Source: Sulfurimonas sp. endosymbiont of Alviniconcha boucheti (lineage in GTDB: Bacteria > Campylobacterota > Campylobacteria > Campylobacterales > Sulfurimonadaceae). From it: a stretch of DNA of 34,699 bases. Below are positions 1 to 10,254 of this stretch, one piece after another (the stretch's first letter is position 1; each line of letters starts with the position of its first letter). The position numbers and the translations under genes are program-made. The notes beneath the pieces were generated by a model. It saw nothing but the letters and a program-made list of their open reading frames with translations, made no database searches and was not told where the DNA came from. The stretch covers positions 183,743-218,441 of the forward strand of contig JAICBP010000076.1 of assembly GCA_021766785.1 (NCBI GenBank), written 5' to 3'.

Positions 1-197
1 TCCTCACCTACTAGAGTAATATTAAAATTTTTATCTTCATCAGTTACAAGAGTAAGAGCTCTAGCCGTTGGTATTTTATTGTCAGTAGCAACAACTGTAA
101 CTACTATATCATCAGAAGATGAACTTCTACGGCCACATCCAGTAAACAACAGACCAAAAACGAGTAAACTACACAGGACAATATTATATTTTTTCAA
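1..197 (-). CDS. Secreted lipoprotein, N-terminal part only (tandem-95/cadherin-like repeat start)
   Basis: This reading frame runs off the left edge of the window, so only about 65 residues are seen. It opens at a TTG codon at 197, chosen because AGGGAG lies six bases upstream and no ATG gives the signal peptide. The N-terminus has two lysines, a hydrophobic stretch and LLFTGC, a fair type II signal peptide with lipidated Cys near residue 20. After a Ser/Asp-rich linker the sequence reads like the start of a tandem-95 or cadherin-like repeat (NKIPTARALTLVTDED), a fold common in large surface proteins. The function is unknown and the repeat call rests on a short stretch. Confidence 0.6.
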   Translation of the reverse strand, partial: MKKYNIVLCSLLVFGLLFTGCGRRSSSSDDIVVTVVATDNKIPTARALTLVTDEDKNFNITLVGE

Positions 198-344
198 AAT
201 AATCTCCCTAATCAATTGTACAAACTTATCTAAATAAATATTATAAAACAATAAACATTGACAAAATCTCTTTCATTTTTTTTTGGGGGATGGACTCTGT
301 ATATTTGTAACTTTTGAATTTATAATTTCTATGCAATATTCTCG

Positions 345-366
345 TGACTAAGCTCTAGCTTAGTCA
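345..366. repeat. Perfect 9-bp stem-loop
   Basis: TGACTAAGC and GCTTAGTCA are exact inverted repeats around a TCTA loop. No clear T-run follows on either strand, so this may be a bidirectional terminator between two minus-strand units or a repeat-type hairpin. The structure is certain; its role is not. Confidence 0.5.
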
Positions 367-413
367 TGCATATCTCTTATTTTTGGCTTTATTTTGTTGT
401 AGTTTAGGCATTT

Positions 414-428
414 CCAAGTGGAACTTGG
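414..428. repeat. Short hairpin CCAAGT-GGA-ACTTGG
   Basis: A 6-bp perfect inverted repeat with a three-base loop lies just downstream of the methyltransferase stop codon. It could be a weak terminator or a relic of a REP-like palindrome. It is single copy in this window. Confidence 0.35.
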
Positions 429-448
429 GAAGGAGGGATGGAAGGACT

Positions 449-1003
449 CTAAGCCCTTTTTCTTGCAACAAGTGAAGCTACACGGGTGTTTTCTCCACGA
501 AGATTTACATCACTCCTCTCTTCATAAAAAATAATATCTAATCCTATAAAGGCATGTAAAAGTTCATTTTTACGAAGAAGAAACTCTGGATTTTCAGGTT
601 GTGTAAACTCTCCATGAGCTATGATAAATGTTTCAAAGATAAGAGTACCACCACCACGAAGTGCCTCTTTTATCTGTGGAAATAATCTTCTACTTAAGTA
701 GTTTATATTTACAATAAGATCATAGCTGTTGCTCTCTAGGTTATAAGTGTCTAAATCAACTTCAAACTTTTTTATAGTTTCGATATTTTTCACTTGAGAG
801 AGTGCATAGTCACTGATGTCAACTGCATCGACTACAAAACCTTTCTCTTCTAAGAAGTGTGTATTTCGTCCTATACCACAAGCTATATCTAAAGCTTTAC
901 CAACTTGAACCTCTTCTATATACTTCTCTATGAGAGGTTCAACTCTCTGCCTCATTGGTTTTTCTACATGGCGTTTGTTCCAACGTTCTTTATCTGCTAT
1001 CAT
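449..1003 (-). CDS. Class I SAM-dependent methyltransferase (TehB/UbiE-like)
   Basis: This 184-residue protein has the class I methyltransferase core. Motif I, LDIACGIGRNT, is at residues 38-48, and an acidic strand end (VDIS) at 61-64 would hold the SAM ribose. It is short and has no added substrate domain, which suggests a small-molecule or tellurite-resistance (TehB-like) enzyme; the substrate cannot be read from sequence. The ATG at 1003 has GGGAG at good spacing. It begins 15 bases after the nspC stop and is probably the last gene of the six-gene run. An AAACGCCA octamer (969-976) lies inside it. Confidence 0.75.
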   Translation of the reverse strand: MIADKERWNKRHVEKPMRQRVEPLIEKYIEEVQVGKALDIACGIGRNTHFLEEKGFVVDAVDISDYALSQVKNIETIKKFEVDLDTYNLESNSYDLIVNINYLSRRLFPQIKEALRGGGTLIFETFIIAHGEFTQPENPEFLLRKNELLHAFIGLDIIFYEERSDVNLRGENTRVASLVARKRA

Positions 1004-1018
1004 ATTCTCCCTTTACTT

Positions 1019-2167
1019 TTAGCTTAATCTATCTCTATACTCTTTATACCCAAACTCTTTGACAACTTCTAGACTTCCATCTACTCTCTCTACAACTAAA
1101 GAAGGAAGCTTTATACCATTAAAAGTAGTGTTTTTTACAAAAGTATAATGTATCTGATCTTCAAAGATAACTCTATCACCTATTTTTAGAGGTTTATCAA
1201 AAGAGTAATCCCCCATAATATCTCCAGCAAGACAGGTATTTCCACCTAAACGGTAGGTGTATTTTTTTTCACCTGATCTACCTGCTCCTCGTACATCTGC
1301 ACGATAGGGCATAGCCAAAGTATCTGGCATATGTGCTTCTGCTGAAGTATCAAGTATAGCTACAGGCATACCATTTTCAAAAACATCTAAAACAGTACTC
1401 TCTAGGTAACCAGTTTCCCAGCCAACTGCTTCACCAGGCTCCAGATAGACGTCTATTTGATATTTCAAACGAAACTCTTTGATTATACAAATCAACTTCT
1501 CAATATCATAACCTTTTTTAGTAATATGATGACCACCACCAAAGTTAATATATTTTAAATTTTTGAAATACTTAGAAAAGTTCTTTTCAAAAACTTTTAA
1601 CACCTCTTCTAAAGCTTCTACATTTTGCTCACAAAGCGCATGAAAGTTAAGCCCATCTAAGCTATTCAAGGCACTTTCATCGATATTAGCAAGTGTTGTC
1701 CCTAAGCGTGAGTAGAGACCACAAGGATTATAAATATCTTTTGGAGAGGCTGAAACTTCAGGATTTATTCTTAAAGATGTATGAATATTTGGATTATATT
1801 CTTTGGCTTTTAAAAGAAACTTGTTTATTTGGTTTATTGAGTTAAATACTATATGATTTGAGAGTTTTGAAATCTCTTCTATCTCATTTTCTTTAAAAGC
1901 TGGTGAGTATGTATGTACTTCGGCATCTCTGTTATAACGTGAAAACTCTTCTCTTGCAAGTCTTGCTTCATACACTCCACTTGCAGTACACCCCTTTAGA
2001 TACTTAGAGACTAGAGCAAATGTACTCCACATAGCAAAACCTTTAAGTGCTAAAATAATCTTCGCACCACTACGATTTTGTATATCATCCAATATCTTAA
2101 GGTTTCTCTCTAAAAGTTTCTCTTTACAGAGATAAAAAGGTGTCTCTATAGCTCTTTTATCTGCCAT
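1019..2167 (-). CDS. nspC: Carboxynorspermidine decarboxylase
   Basis: NspC is a PLP enzyme of the alanine racemase-fold decarboxylases. It removes CO2 from carboxynorspermidine or carboxyspermidine, the last step of the alternative polyamine route used by Campylobacterota. At 382 residues it is full length. The PLP lysine is K42 in ALKGFAMWS, the glycine loop NFGGGHH (209-214) binds phosphate, EPGE is at 243-246, and GNTCLAGD around C312 matches the catalytic cysteine region. The start ATG has AGGG six bases upstream. It overlaps the synthase gene by 22 bases, so the two steps of the pathway are translationally coupled. Confidence 0.93.
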   Translation of the reverse strand: MADKRAIETPFYLCKEKLLERNLKILDDIQNRSGAKIILALKGFAMWSTFALVSKYLKGCTASGVYEARLAREEFSRYNRDAEVHTYSPAFKENEIEEISKLSNHIVFNSINQINKFLLKAKEYNPNIHTSLRINPEVSASPKDIYNPCGLYSRLGTTLANIDESALNSLDGLNFHALCEQNVEALEEVLKVFEKNFSKYFKNLKYINFGGGHHITKKGYDIEKLICIIKEFRLKYQIDVYLEPGEAVGWETGYLESTVLDVFENGMPVAILDTSAEAHMPDTLAMPYRADVRGAGRSGEKKYTYRLGGNTCLAGDIMGDYSFDKPLKIGDRVIFEDQIHYTFVKNTTFNGIKLPSLVVERVDGSLEVVKEFGYKEYRDRLS

Positions 2168-3327
2168 GGTAAGCCCTGCTTATTTAACTCATCCATAAAA
2201 AAATCTGGATCAAACTCTTCCATATTATAAACGCCGTTACCAGACCATTTCCCTTCAAGCATAAGTTTTGCACCTATCATTGCTGGAACGCCAGTTGTAT
2301 AAGAGACTGCCTGGCTATTAACTTCAGCAAAACATCTCTCATGGTCACTAACTTGATAGATATAAATAGACTTCTTAGATCCATCTTTTATACCTGTAGC
2401 CACTATGCCAATATTTGTTTTTCCTTTTGTTCTTGAACCAAGAGAAGCAGGATCAGGTAGAAGAGTTTTTAAAAACTCTATAGGAACTATCTTCATTCCC
2501 TTATGTTCTACCTCTTGTATGCCTAGCATCCCAACATTTTCAAGAGACTTCATATGCATAAGATAACTCTCACCAAAAGTCATAAAAAATCGTATACGTT
2601 GCAGCCCTTTAATATGCTTGACTAAAGACTCCATCTCTTCATGGTAAAGTAGATAACTATCTTTTTTTCCTACTTCAGGATAATCCCAAACCATCTTTAT
2701 CTCCATTGGTTCAGTCTCTATCCATCTGCCCTCTTCCCAGTAGCGTCCTTTTGCAGAGACTTCACGAAGATTTATCTCAGGGTTAAAATTTGTTGCAAAG
2801 GCATAGCCATGATCTCCAGCATTACAATCAAGTATATCAATAGTCTCTATAGTATCAAAGTAGTGTTTTTGTGCATAAGCACAAAAAACATTTGTTACAC
2901 CAGGATCAAAACCACTACCAAGTAGAGCCATGATACCAGCCTTTTTAAATGCCTCATCTCTCTCCCACTGCAACTTATACTCAAACTTTGCCTCATCAGG
3001 ATGCTCATAGTTTGCAGTATCTAAGTATGGCGTTTGTGTAGCTATACAAGCATCCATAATAGCAAGATCTTGATAGGGCAAAGCTACATTTATGACAATA
3101 TCTGTATCTATGGACTCAATAAGTGCTATAAGTGCCTCTGTGTTGTCAGCATCTACTGCTCTAGTCTCTATATCAGCATTTGGAAGTTCACTCTTTATCT
3201 CTTCACACCTACTAAGTGTTCTACTTGCTAATATTATCCTACCAAAAACTTCTGCATTTTGCACGCATTTATGTACGACAACACGACCAACACCACCAGC
3301 TCCAATTATTAAAGTCGTTTTTTTCAT
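2146..3327 (-). CDS. Carboxynorspermidine synthase (saccharopine dehydrogenase family)
   Basis: This 393-residue protein begins with a Rossmann motif, IIGAGGVGRVV, and has the saccharopine dehydrogenase-family body, for example ALLGSGFDPGVTNVF. In this family, members next to nspC are the NADPH-dependent carboxy(nor)spermidine dehydrogenase, which joins aspartate semialdehyde to a diamine. The 22-base overlap with nspC makes that reading much more likely than lysine metabolism. A strong AAGGAG site lies ten bases before the ATG. The 38-base gap after dgkA could hold a promoter, but the gene is probably read with its upstream neighbours. Confidence 0.9.
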   Translation of the reverse strand: MKKTTLIIGAGGVGRVVVHKCVQNAEVFGRIILASRTLSRCEEIKSELPNADIETRAVDADNTEALIALIESIDTDIVINVALPYQDLAIMDACIATQTPYLDTANYEHPDEAKFEYKLQWERDEAFKKAGIMALLGSGFDPGVTNVFCAYAQKHYFDTIETIDILDCNAGDHGYAFATNFNPEINLREVSAKGRYWEEGRWIETEPMEIKMVWDYPEVGKKDSYLLYHEEMESLVKHIKGLQRIRFFMTFGESYLMHMKSLENVGMLGIQEVEHKGMKIVPIEFLKTLLPDPASLGSRTKGKTNIGIVATGIKDGSKKSIYIYQVSDHERCFAEVNSQAVSYTTGVPAMIGAKLMLEGKWSGNGVYNMEEFDPDFFMDELNKQGLPWQIKEL

Positions 3328-3366
3328 TATGATCTCTCTCCTTTTATACTATTTTCTTCAATAAAA

Positions 3367-3738
3367 TCATACTAATGCAAACGCCACAGCTAAAACACTC
3401 AACCAAATCATCACCATCACTATAAGGCTCAACAGAACCATAGCAGCACCTACATCTTTAGCTTGTTTTGCAAGTATATGGTAATCGCTTGTCACAAGAT
3501 CTACAACTCTCTCTATTGCAGAGTTTGCTACTTCTGCAAGTATAGGAATAAAAAGAGATAAAAAGAGGATACTAGAGTATCCAAAGCTAATAGGAAGATT
3601 CCATGCCACTATGCCTAAGAGAAGAAGCATCAGAAGTTGCCACTTAAAAGATGTTTCATTTTTGACTATATCTACAAAACCTTCTACGGCATAGATACCG
3701 TTTCTAAACAGATTGTGCTTTGGTTTATTGAGTTTCAT
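3367..3738 (-). CDS. dgkA: Diacylglycerol kinase
   Basis: DgkA is a small inner-membrane kinase that phosphorylates diacylglycerol to phosphatidic acid. The 123-residue length, three hydrophobic segments and the signature EVANSAIERVVD followed by KDVGAAMV are diagnostic. The ATG has AAGGA five bases upstream. Its start overlaps the acyltransferase fusion by 14 bases, which places phosphatidate recycling and lysophospholipid reacylation in one transcript. The AAACGCCA copy at 3379-3386 lies in its last codons. Confidence 0.93.
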   Translation of the reverse strand: MKLNKPKHNLFRNGIYAVEGFVDIVKNETSFKWQLLMLLLLGIVAWNLPISFGYSSILFLSLFIPILAEVANSAIERVVDLVTSDYHILAKQAKDVGAAMVLLSLIVMVMIWLSVLAVAFALV

Positions 3739-5545
3739 ATTTTTCCTTCATTTTTTGAATTTTATATTGGATCTCCTCTGCTTTTGTCTCTCTTGGAAGC
3801 TCCCTACCAAAGTAGATATGAATCTCTCTACGTCTATAAAAGGGCTTGTTACTTTTTTTATACCTAGCAAAACTACTTCCAAACATACCATCTATAAAAA
3901 CAGGAATGATACAACCCTCATATTCAGGTTTTATGAGTTCATACCCACGATGAAAGCTATTGAGTTTCCCATCAGCAGTGATTTTCCCCTCGGGAAATAT
4001 CCCCACTATATGACCTTTTTCAAGTCTCTTTTGAGCTTCTCTCCATGCATCTTTACTCCCTTTTGCAGATACTGGAATTGCCTCACCTTTTTTGAAAAAA
4101 GCGTGAAACCCAAACCAGTGATAAATATCTCTATCTATCATATAGTTTATATGGCGTTTAAGTGGTAACTGTAGCACTACCCAGTCTAACCAACTGACAT
4201 GATTACTGAGTAAAAGAACAGCACCATTTTGTGGAATATTTTCTAAGCCGTGGTAACGATACACATGTCTTAAACTACCAAAAATAGTCATCACTGCCCA
4301 AAAAGTATCTACAAAATAGTGTTTGAGTGTTATATAACTTAAAAATACTCCAACAACTCCCATAAGGTAAAAGAGTACCTCTGTATGCATACCATAGTAA
4401 GCAAAAAGTGTAGTCAATACTAAAAAACTAAACATAAAAATATTTTGAATAAAATTATTTCCAGCTAAAATAGTCCCCAAATGCACAGGTGAAGCCAAAA
4501 ATTGTATACGAGCATTTAAAGGTACCATCAAAAAGGCAGAGAAGATACCAAAAAGTGTAAAAACAGTAGCCATCAACCAAAGAGAGTGAATAAAAGGGAC
4601 ACTAATGACAATAAGAGTAATAGATAAAGCACCAATACCTACAAGACCCATATTAATAAAATACTGAGAATACTTCAAAGCAATAATAGCCCCAACAACT
4701 ATACCAATCCCTGCTAACGCCATCACACCCTGTACAAAGATAGTATTTGTTATACCTAAGTCACTCTTGGCATACTCACCGAAAATAGCAAGTACCACCT
4801 GAGAGATAGACCAAAAAAGACTCAAAGCGATAATAGCTTCAAATATCTCTCTATTATAAGTGAGTCTTTTTAGATTTTTACGAAGATAAACGCCACTCAA
4901 ATGGTGTTTTAGTTTAAATTTACTCCTGCTTGCCTCTTGCATTTTGTTTGGAAGTTTTGATGCAAAAAACCATTCCACAAGAGAACTACCAACTAAAAGC
5001 CAACCAATAGGAGCAATAGCTTTGAGTATCTCTTTTTCATTAATAAGGGTGTCACTATACATTCCCTCAAAAAGGATAGTATAAAAAATAATGCCTCCAA
5101 GAATTGCAACAGTAGTCACAGACTGAATGAGAGCATTTGCACTACTGATATACTTTATACCAACAAGCTCTTTAATGTACCCATATTTAGCAGGTCCATA
5201 GATAGCACTCTGTAGAGCAAGTAAAAATGTCATAGCAAATGCAAATAGGAAGAGCCCGTTGTAGTATGCATAGGTGATACCAAGAGTAATGAAAACAGCA
5301 AAAAGAGAGGAGTACTCCATAATCTTATTTTTAGGAAATCTATCTGCTAAAAAACCTGAGGGAGAGAAGATTAAAATAAATGGTAAAAGGATAAGTCCAT
5401 TGACTATAGCTGTCAAAACAACTTGTGTATTGCCATCATAGACTTTAAAAATTGTATTTTGTATAATGATTTTATGCCCCAAATCAGTAAAAGCATTGAG
5501 AAAAATCACTACAACATAATTAATAACACCTGCAATTTTGTACAT
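3725..5545 (-). CDS. Lysophospholipid transporter-acyltransferase fusion (LplT-like MFS + PlsC)
   Basis: This 606-residue protein has two parts. Residues about 1-410 form a polytopic MFS domain of the LplT type. Residues about 420-606 are a PlsC/LPLAT acyltransferase with the HX4D box in NHVSWLDW, the FPEGKIT motif and IIPVFIDG. In E. coli, LplT flips lysophospholipid inward and Aas re-acylates it; here transport and acyl transfer are fused, without the AMP-binding acyl-ACP synthetase half of Aas. The acyl donor is therefore probably acyl-ACP or another carrier (inference). The ATG directly abuts the upstream stop, so translation is coupled. Confidence 0.88.
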   Translation of the reverse strand: MYKIAGVINYVVVIFLNAFTDLGHKIIIQNTIFKVYDGNTQVVLTAIVNGLILLPFILIFSPSGFLADRFPKNKIMEYSSLFAVFITLGITYAYYNGLFLFAFAMTFLLALQSAIYGPAKYGYIKELVGIKYISSANALIQSVTTVAILGGIIFYTILFEGMYSDTLINEKEILKAIAPIGWLLVGSSLVEWFFASKLPNKMQEASRSKFKLKHHLSGVYLRKNLKRLTYNREIFEAIIALSLFWSISQVVLAIFGEYAKSDLGITNTIFVQGVMALAGIGIVVGAIIALKYSQYFINMGLVGIGALSITLIVISVPFIHSLWLMATVFTLFGIFSAFLMVPLNARIQFLASPVHLGTILAGNNFIQNIFMFSFLVLTTLFAYYGMHTEVLFYLMGVVGVFLSYITLKHYFVDTFWAVMTIFGSLRHVYRYHGLENIPQNGAVLLLSNHVSWLDWVVLQLPLKRHINYMIDRDIYHWFGFHAFFKKGEAIPVSAKGSKDAWREAQKRLEKGHIVGIFPEGKITADGKLNSFHRGYELIKPEYEGCIIPVFIDGMFGSSFARYKKSNKPFYRRREIHIYFGRELPRETKAEEIQYKIQKMKEKYETQ

Positions 5546-6268
5546 CTACTCTTCTACCTCTGAAGCTAAAACTGTACTCCAACCTTCATAATAACCTTGT
5601 GCTTTTTTAATAGCACTAAAAAGCCTACTTACCTCTTCGTAAAGTGTTGTGCTTTGAACATCATGCTTCTTAAGCAGAGCTATGCCATGCTCAAACTCCT
5701 CACTACTTATCTCATCTTTAAGTGTGTAGCCATCAATATTTAGAGTATTGATAAATCTATCTTTTTGTGTTGGCAACTCAAAAGAGATATAGTGTTCTAC
5801 AGGACGGATAGAGGCTAAATCATCACCCTCCTCTTCTAACATAGAGATAATCTTTTGACTCTCTATATGGCAGAGTTCAAGTTCTGTAGGTTTTAAGTTT
5901 TTATGGTGGAAGTCCCATTTTGTATCACGAACGACACTATTTTCATAAATATATGGAGTTGAAGAGAGTATTGTAGTAGCTATAGCGTCTAGCTCTTTTG
6001 AATCATTTGCATAAAAATAGAGTTCACTCCAACCATCAACACTACGCATACCTACATATTTTGCACGATCTTTATGCTCTAAAGCGATAATAAGAGCTTC
6101 TCTGTTCTCAAAGAACTCCTCAAGATCTCCACTTGACTTATCAGAGGCATCAAACTTTATAAAGAGACTAAATAGCCATGGATAATCACTACGGTAAGCA
6201 AAAGCATCCATCTCCACTTCTAAATGGACTAGATTATTCTCTTCCTCTCTTGTAAAAAATTCTCTCAT
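5546..6268 (-). CDS. DUF695 / RraB-domain protein
   Basis: This 240-residue acidic cytoplasmic protein appears to have two modules. Residues about 1-130 resemble DUF695 (RSDYPWLFSLFIKFD). Residues about 145-235 resemble RraB, with SFELPTQKDRFINTL and a C-terminal YYEGWSTVL. RraB inhibits RNase E in enterobacteria, yet Campylobacterota are generally reported to lack RNase E/G, so the role here is open. It is the first gene of the minus-strand run and is divergent from ligA, so its promoter should lie in 6269-6333. Confidence 0.7.
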   Translation of the reverse strand: MREFFTREEENNLVHLEVEMDAFAYRSDYPWLFSLFIKFDASDKSSGDLEEFFENREALIIALEHKDRAKYVGMRSVDGWSELYFYANDSKELDAIATTILSSTPYIYENSVVRDTKWDFHHKNLKPTELELCHIESQKIISMLEEEGDDLASIRPVEHYISFELPTQKDRFINTLNIDGYTLKDEISSEEFEHGIALLKKHDVQSTTLYEEVSRLFSAIKKAQGYYEGWSTVLASEVEE

Positions 6269-8301
<2,033 letters not shown>

Positions 8302-8337
8302 TGGACTTCTCCTAAAACTATCAATGTCTTTCGTATT

Positions 8338-8354
8338 TTATAATGCTCCTAAAA
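8338..8354. repeat. Left 17-bp direct repeat flanking the R-M island
   Basis: TTATAATGCTCCTAAAA at this position matches 12234-12250 with one mismatch in the same orientation. The pair brackets the five-gene R-M island almost exactly, which suggests a target duplication or recombination site (inference). Confidence 0.5.
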
Positions 8355-8355
8355 A

Positions 8356-9363
8356 TCAAAAAGACCGTTCAAGAATATGCAAATATTCATAAGTTTTATT
8401 AGCTTTATGATTTCTATTTTCTGTTTTATCTGCTTTAAATCTTTGATACTCTTTTATTTGTAAACTATATTTTCCATATTTTTTCATAACTTCTTCTACA
8501 TCTTCTTTACTCATCAATCCCTCATTATTGTAACTTAAAAATATATATTCAAAATTTGCATTTTTGATAAGTTCATCAAAACTATTTGTTACTTCAGATT
8601 TTTTACAATATTTTGAACGATTGTATTGTGGTAATCCTGTTTTACCTTTTGGATCAAAGGGTTCATATTTTGTTATAGTATTTAGTAAATGATAATTAGA
8701 ACTATATTGTCTTTGATTATAAGGTGGGTCAAGATATAAAATATCTCCACTTATATTTTTAATGAGTTGATTACTATCCATATTAAAAACTTGATGAGAA
8801 TTATCATTTACAATAAAATGAGCAGGTTCTAAAATTAATTCTTTTGAAGCAGATTTTTTAATATGCTTTAAAAATGCTCCATAGACACTAGCAGTATTTG
8901 CTACTTTATCGGCACTTTCAACTAAAGATGCTAATAAAAAATAGTATAAACTATCATTTATTTTTTTAGCTTCATACCATTGTTTTATTTTAGTTCTAAT
9001 TGTATCTATTTTTTTACCATTAATATCACTAAAATATTGTCTTTGACTTCCACTTCCCATACAATAGTTTTTATATATAAAACCATTATCAATTAAAGGT
9101 AGATTATTAAGTTCTTTAATATATTTTTCTTTATCGTTTATGTCTTCATGATTTTCTATATAGTTTTTATTTAATACATAACTATAATGTTCCAAATCAT
9201 TACTAATCACTTGTTTAACATCTTTTTTAAATGTTCTTCCAACTATTCCAGTTCCAGCAAATATATCGCAAAATACCTTTTGAGATAAATCATCTCCAAC
9301 TACTTTTTTAACTTCTTCCTGTATCCAAGAAGATAATTTAAATTTTGAGCCTATATAGTTCAC
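8356..9363 (-). CDS. DNA adenine N6-methyltransferase, D12/Dam class
   Basis: This 335-residue protein has the alpha-type order: the SAM motif FAGTG at 35-39, a long target-recognition region, then DPPY at 212-215. This is the D12 class of N6-adenine methyltransferases and would protect host DNA in the island. The start is GTG at 9363, whose bases overlap the stop of the small HTH gene as GTGA, so the regulator and methyltransferase are coupled. The recognition sequence cannot be read. Base composition is more AT-rich than the flanking genes, which suggests transfer. Confidence 0.88.
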   Translation of the reverse strand: MNYIGSKFKLSSWIQEEVKKVVGDDLSQKVFCDIFAGTGIVGRTFKKDVKQVISNDLEHYSYVLNKNYIENHEDINDKEKYIKELNNLPLIDNGFIYKNYCMGSGSQRQYFSDINGKKIDTIRTKIKQWYEAKKINDSLYYFLLASLVESADKVANTASVYGAFLKHIKKSASKELILEPAHFIVNDNSHQVFNMDSNQLIKNISGDILYLDPPYNQRQYSSNYHLLNTITKYEPFDPKGKTGLPQYNRSKYCKKSEVTNSFDELIKNANFEYIFLSYNNEGLMSKEDVEEVMKKYGKYSLQIKEYQRFKADKTENRNHKANKTYEYLHILERSF

Positions 9364-9575
9364 TTGTTAACCTTTTTATTCTCAATAATTTCTAATGGGC
9401 TAACCTCTAAAAATTCTGCTAATTCAATAACATTACTTTTTATAGGATTAAATTTTTCAGATAAAATATTTGAAACTTGATTTTTAGAAATACCTAATAC
9501 TTCTGCTAATTCAGTTTGATTATTTATTTGCTTTTTTGCCATTAATTCTTTTACCTTGAATTTGTTTATTTTCAA
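9360..9575 (-). CDS. Small XRE-type HTH regulator (controller-like)
   Basis: This 71-residue protein is almost entirely a helix-turn-helix: QTELAEVLGISKNQVSNIL is the recognition module. Its size and place inside a restriction-modification cluster, coupled by a GTGA overlap to the D12 methyltransferase, fit a C (controller) protein that times methylase and nuclease expression. That role is inferred from context. An antitoxin or phage-type repressor is possible but no toxin partner is seen. Confidence 0.75.
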   Translation of the reverse strand: MKINKFKVKELMAKKQINNQTELAEVLGISKNQVSNILSEKFNPIKSNVIELAEFLEVSPLEIIENKKVNK

Positions 9576-9627
9576 AATTATATCCTATAAAAACTTAAAA
9601 TACAAATATTTTATTAACTTTATCATA

Positions 9628-10254
9628 TTATTTTATTAATTTTAGTTCTTTTCTAAAGGCTATTGGATCATACCAAAAACAACCTATGCATCCAAGTTTA
9701 TCTGTATAATTTATATCTCCTTGTGTAAATGATACAGTATAACCCATATGTTCTTTAGCATCATATCTTAAATTAGTTTCTTTACACTCTTTACAGAACT
9801 GTCTTTTTGCATCATTTGCTGGTTTACTTAATGGTTGAAAGTCATCTAAAGTCTGTGTTGTGGTACTCATCACTCTTGAATCGTTCTTTCTTCCATCTTT
9901 GTGATCTACCTCTGTTTTATGATCACAACTTCTAGTTGTACCTAGTACAACACATCTTTGTTTAGCAATTTCTTTTTTTATATCACTTCTTATTGATTGT
10001 GTATGTATTGATGTAGGACAAGTATTAAATCCATTCAATCTAATTCTATCAATCTTATTTCCACTTGTTATAGATTTGTCCGTTTCTAAAATATATTTTT
10101 TTGCTAATGCTGAAGATTTTCTTCCCCAACTTAGACCATTTAAAAGCTCTAAAGTTGAATATTGACCTACAAATTCAGTTGTATTAACCCATCGTGAAAC
10201 ACCATTTTTGTCAGGGTTTGCTAATTTTAAAAATAATTCTTGTTGTGTTGCCAT
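9628..10254 (-). CDS. HNH endonuclease, probable restriction enzyme
   Basis: I place the start at the ATG at 10254, giving 208 residues. It overlaps the upstream stop as TAATG and has AAGGAG 12 bases upstream, whereas the longer TTG-initiated frame contains that ribosome site inside it. The HNH core is C101, C110, then EVDHKDGRKND with H118 as the likely general base, N147, and zinc cysteine pairs C154/C157 and C189/C192. In this cluster it is most simply a type II restriction nuclease. The target is unknown, and a homing or nicking role cannot be excluded. Confidence 0.75.
   Translation of the reverse strand: MATQQELFLKLANPDKNGVSRWVNTTEFVGQYSTLELLNGLSWGRKSSALAKKYILETDKSITSGNKIDRIRLNGFNTCPTSIHTQSIRSDIKKEIAKQRCVVLGTTRSCDHKTEVDHKDGRKNDSRVMSTTTQTLDDFQPLSKPANDAKRQFCKECKETNLRYDAKEHMGYTVSFTQGDINYTDKLGCIGCFWYDPIAFRKELKLIK

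Larger units (their letters stand above)
198..448. other. Intergenic region with two hairpins
   Basis: This 251-base stretch holds no gene that I can support. It carries the promoter and leader of the lipoprotein gene on the minus strand, a T9G5 tract at 276-289, and two inverted repeats listed separately at 345-366 and 414-428. Confidence 0.6.

Noticed and set aside
276-289. T9G5 homopolymer tract as a phase-variation switch
   Set aside because: It is intergenic, the G run is only five long, and it does not clearly sit in a promoter spacer.
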